A stretch of 5,797 nt of DNA. Source: Methanosarcina sp. (GTDB lineage: Archaea; Halobacteriota; Methanosarcinia; Methanosarcinales; Methanosarcinaceae). Of this stretch, positions 3,979 through 5,797 are shown one piece after another. The stretch is taken from the NCBI GenBank assembly GCA_013331265.1, contig DUGS01000024.1, positions 4,446-10,242 of the forward strand, read 5' to 3'. The number at the start of each line of letters is the position of its first letter. The first letter of the stretch is position 1. Made by a program: the position numbers and the translations under genes. The notes beneath the pieces are model-generated. The model had not been told where the DNA came from, did not search any database, and worked only from the letters and a program-made list of their open reading frames with translations.

Positions 3979-5797
3979 TTCTTCACCCAACTTTCCCTTA
4001 TGGCCCCTGAAGGACAGACCTGTGCACAGAGCCCGCAGCCGCTGCAGCTGTCCTGGATGAGAGGTCTGTCTTCTCCAGCAGGGAGGAAAATAGCAGGACA
4101 GCCAAGCTGCTTTACGCAGAACCCGCAGCCTGTGCAGCTTTCTGAATCAATTTCAAAGCGTGTCCCTGATTTTGTAATCCCGACACATTTTCCTTTGAAC
4201 ACGACTGCGGAAGGACCCTTAAATTCCATGGCTTCCTTTGCAACCTCCACGCAGCCTTCAAGGCTTCCTGTTTCCACGGTCTTTACAAACTCAACTCCAC
4301 AGCTCCGTACAACACTGGCAATATCAATTGCTTTTGAGTGATTCCCAAGTGCAGTCACTCCTATTCCGGGATGGGGCTGGTGCCCTGTCATGGCTGTTGT
4401 GCGGTTATCAAGGACTGCAAGGGTAATATCAGCTCCGTTGTAAACCGCGTTTATTACGGCAGGGATGCCTGAATGGAAGAATGTCGAATCTCCAATGAAA
4501 GCCACCTGCTTCACCTCCGGGTTCGTGCGGAAAAGCCCTCCTGCAATGCTTACTCCTGCCCCCATACAAAGGCAGGTATCAACCATATTTAGAGGGTATG
4601 CGTTTCCAAGGGTATAACAGCCAATATCCCCGGAAAAAATAGTCTCGACCTGAGTGTCCTTTTTAAGCTGTTTTGCAGCCTGCTTAAAGGCATAAAAGAC
4701 AGTCCTGTGCATGCAGCCTGCACAGAGGGTAGGAGCCCGGACTGGCAGAGGCGGAAGCTCCCCTCTAAAAATTGCAGGGGAAGCGTGGGAAAGGCGGGAA
4801 TTTTCTCCAAGGTCAGAAAGCACCTTGTTTATGCAATCGATTACAACATCGACGTTATATTCCCCGCTCACAGGGAAAAATCCGTTCTTTTTTCCATAAA
4901 TGTCAACAGGCAGGTGAGCCTTTCCGATAAGCTGGAGAGCCTGTTCTTCAAGGTAAGGGTCAAGTTCTTCGACCACTATCAGTTTTTCGATCCCTTTTAA
5001 GAAGGAGAGAGCTGCCTTTTCAGGGAAAGGATGCACTGTCCCTATCCGGAAGATAGTGAAAAGCTCTTCAAAGCCCTTTACAGCCTCTTTTACATAGAGA
5101 GCTGAAACCCCTGAAGCTATTATCCCGATTTTTCCGCTTCCTGAAACGGAGTTGTACGGGAGCCCTGAAAAGCGTTCTGAAAGCTGGACCTGCACATTCT
5201 CAAGCCAGGGGTGTCTTTCTGCAGTAAGCCTTGGGAAAATCGTCCAGCGCCTGTCCTTTGTAAAGCCCTCGCAGGAAGCTTCAACAGCCGCAGGTCCTGG
5301 GGCTGCAACTTCAACATCTCCACAGCTGTGGGAAACCCGCGTGGTAGTCCTGAGGATGACCGGAACTTCGAACTCGTGCGATAGCTCAAAAGCCAGTTTT
5401 GTAAGCTCGTAAGCTTCCTGAGGGGTCGCTGGGTCAAGGACAGGGATATTTGCAAAATGCCCGAAAGCTCGCGTGTCCTGTTCGGTCTGGGAGGAATGAG
5501 GCCCCGGGTCATCGGCTACGAGCAGGACAAGAGCCCCTTTTACGCCTATGTAGGTAAGGCTCATCAGTGGGTCGGATGCAACATTTAATCCTACCTGTTT
5601 CATGGTCACAAGCGCTTTTGCCCCTGAATAAGCCGCCCCTACAGCCGTCTCAAGTGCAACCTTTTCGTTGCTTGACCACTCGGCATAGATCCCGCACCTA
5701 TCTGCGTACCGGGCAACCGTTTCCAGTGCTTCGGTCGAGGGGGTGCCCGGATACCCTGTTACTACCTGGACGCCTGCTTCTATAGCTCCAAGTGCAA
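3975..5797 (-). CDS. iorA: Indolepyruvate ferredoxin oxidoreductase, alpha subunit, 5' partial
   Basis: IorA is the large, thiamine diphosphate and iron-sulfur subunit of the cytoplasmic, oxygen-sensitive aryl-pyruvate:ferredoxin oxidoreductase. Reading from the right edge, the pyrimidine-binding domain shows GYPGTPSTE (5730-5756) and YAEWSSNEKVALE (5649-5687). A transketolase-C-like middle domain follows (roughly 4800-5130). The thiamine-pyrophosphate domain has SGDIGCYTLG, then GDS (4485-4493) to DN (4404-4409), the expected GDx...N magnesium/TPP motif, followed by RTTAMTGHQPHPG. The C-terminus is a two-cluster ferredoxin domain (4011-4136): CTGCGFCVKQLGCP and CSGCGLCAQVCP. All cofactor motifs are intact. 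606 codons are visible and the frame has no stop up to 5797. A GTG at 5607-5609 is only an internal Val within ALVTMKQVGLN, so the true start lies beyond the window, probably just a few tens of residues away. The stop at 3975-3977 overlaps the iorB start. Confidence 0.95.
   Translation of the reverse strand, partial: ALGAIEAGVQVVTGYPGTPSTEALETVARYADRCGIYAEWSSNEKVALETAVGAAYSGAKALVTMKQVGLNVASDPLMSLTYIGVKGALVLLVADDPGPHSSQTEQDTRAFGHFANIPVLDPATPQEAYELTKLAFELSHEFEVPVILRTTTRVSHSCGDVEVAAPGPAAVEASCEGFTKDRRWTIFPRLTAERHPWLENVQVQLSERFSGLPYNSVSGSGKIGIIASGVSALYVKEAVKGFEELFTIFRIGTVHPFPEKAALSFLKGIEKLIVVEELDPYLEEQALQLIGKAHLPVDIYGKKNGFFPVSGEYNVDVVIDCINKVLSDLGENSRLSHASPAIFRGELPPLPVRAPTLCAGCMHRTVFYAFKQAAKQLKKDTQVETIFSGDIGCYTLGNAYPLNMVDTCLCMGAGVSIAGGLFRTNPEVKQVAFIGDSTFFHSGIPAVINAVYNGADITLAVLDNRTTAMTGHQPHPGIGVTALGNHSKAIDIASVVRSCGVEFVKTVETGSLEGCVEVAKEAMEFKGPSAVVFKGKCVGITKSGTRFEIDSESCTGCGFCVKQLGCPAIFLPAGEDRPLIQDSCSGCGLCAQVCPSGAIRESWVKK
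3983..3987 (-). promoter_or_regulatory. Ribosome binding site that fixes the iorB start
   Basis: GGTGA (part of GGGTGA) on the minus strand sits 4 bases before ATG 3976-3978, within the last codons of iorA. It decides for this ATG and against the in-frame TTG at 3988-3990, and fits coupled translation of the two subunits. Confidence 0.7.

Noticed and set aside
3979..3990. TTG at 3988-3990 as the start of iorB
   Set aside because: The ATG at 3976-3978 has a properly spaced GGTGA, makes an ATGA overlap with iorA, and begins with the conserved MKYDILIAGVGGQG.
3506..4341. Long plus-strand open frames (184 and 217 codons) opposite iorB and the end of iorA
   Set aside because: They lie antisense to genes with intact family motifs, show Ser/Pro/Arg-rich shadow composition and no recognisable domain or ribosome binding site.
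5607..5609. GTG as the start of iorA
   Set aside because: The frame continues upstream through YAEWSSNEKVALE and GYPGTPSTE, both conserved IorA N-terminal motifs, up to the window edge.

Overview
The window looks archaeal, most likely a Methanosarcina-type methanogen. The evidence is an indolepyruvate:ferredoxin oxidoreductase operon with GGTGA ribosome binding sites, AT-rich intergenic DNA, T-tract-type 3' ends, and protein sequences that resemble Methanosarcina proteins from memory. No database search was possible, so the genus is an inference.

The left part (1-2045) is AT-rich and accessory in character. It starts inside a plus-strand gene for a stand-alone condensation-domain (CoA-dependent acyltransferase superfamily) protein, whose N-terminal part lies before base 1. 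A gene-poor stretch of about 330 bases follows, with two short inverted repeats. Next comes the N-terminal part of an alpha/beta hydrolase that stops before its catalytic serine. It runs out of frame into what looks like the C-terminal tail of an IS200/IS605 TnpA transposase. Directly after that is a short open frame containing a well-formed hairpin, which could be the 3' end of a tnpB/omega-RNA unit. I read 1534-1986 as a broken gene joined to debris of a deleted IS605-like element.

The right part (2046-5797) is a tightly packed minus-strand operon in the order iorA (runs off the right edge, only its first residues missing), iorB, and a PaaK-type aryl-CoA ligase. iorA and iorB overlap by 4 bases (ATGA) and iorB and the ligase by 8 bases. 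Both downstream starts have a GGTGA site inside the preceding gene, so translation is probably coupled. T-tracts after the ligase stop could terminate the operon.

Together, IorAB interconverts aryl-pyruvates and aryl-acetyl-CoA using ferredoxin, and the ligase interconverts aryl-acetates and aryl-acetyl-CoA using ATP. This set can salvage aryl acetates into aromatic amino acids by reductive carboxylation, as known in methanogens, or run oxidatively on aromatic amino acid breakdown products. I see no tRNA, rRNA or CRISPR array. The least ordinary part is the rearranged segment around 1820-1990.
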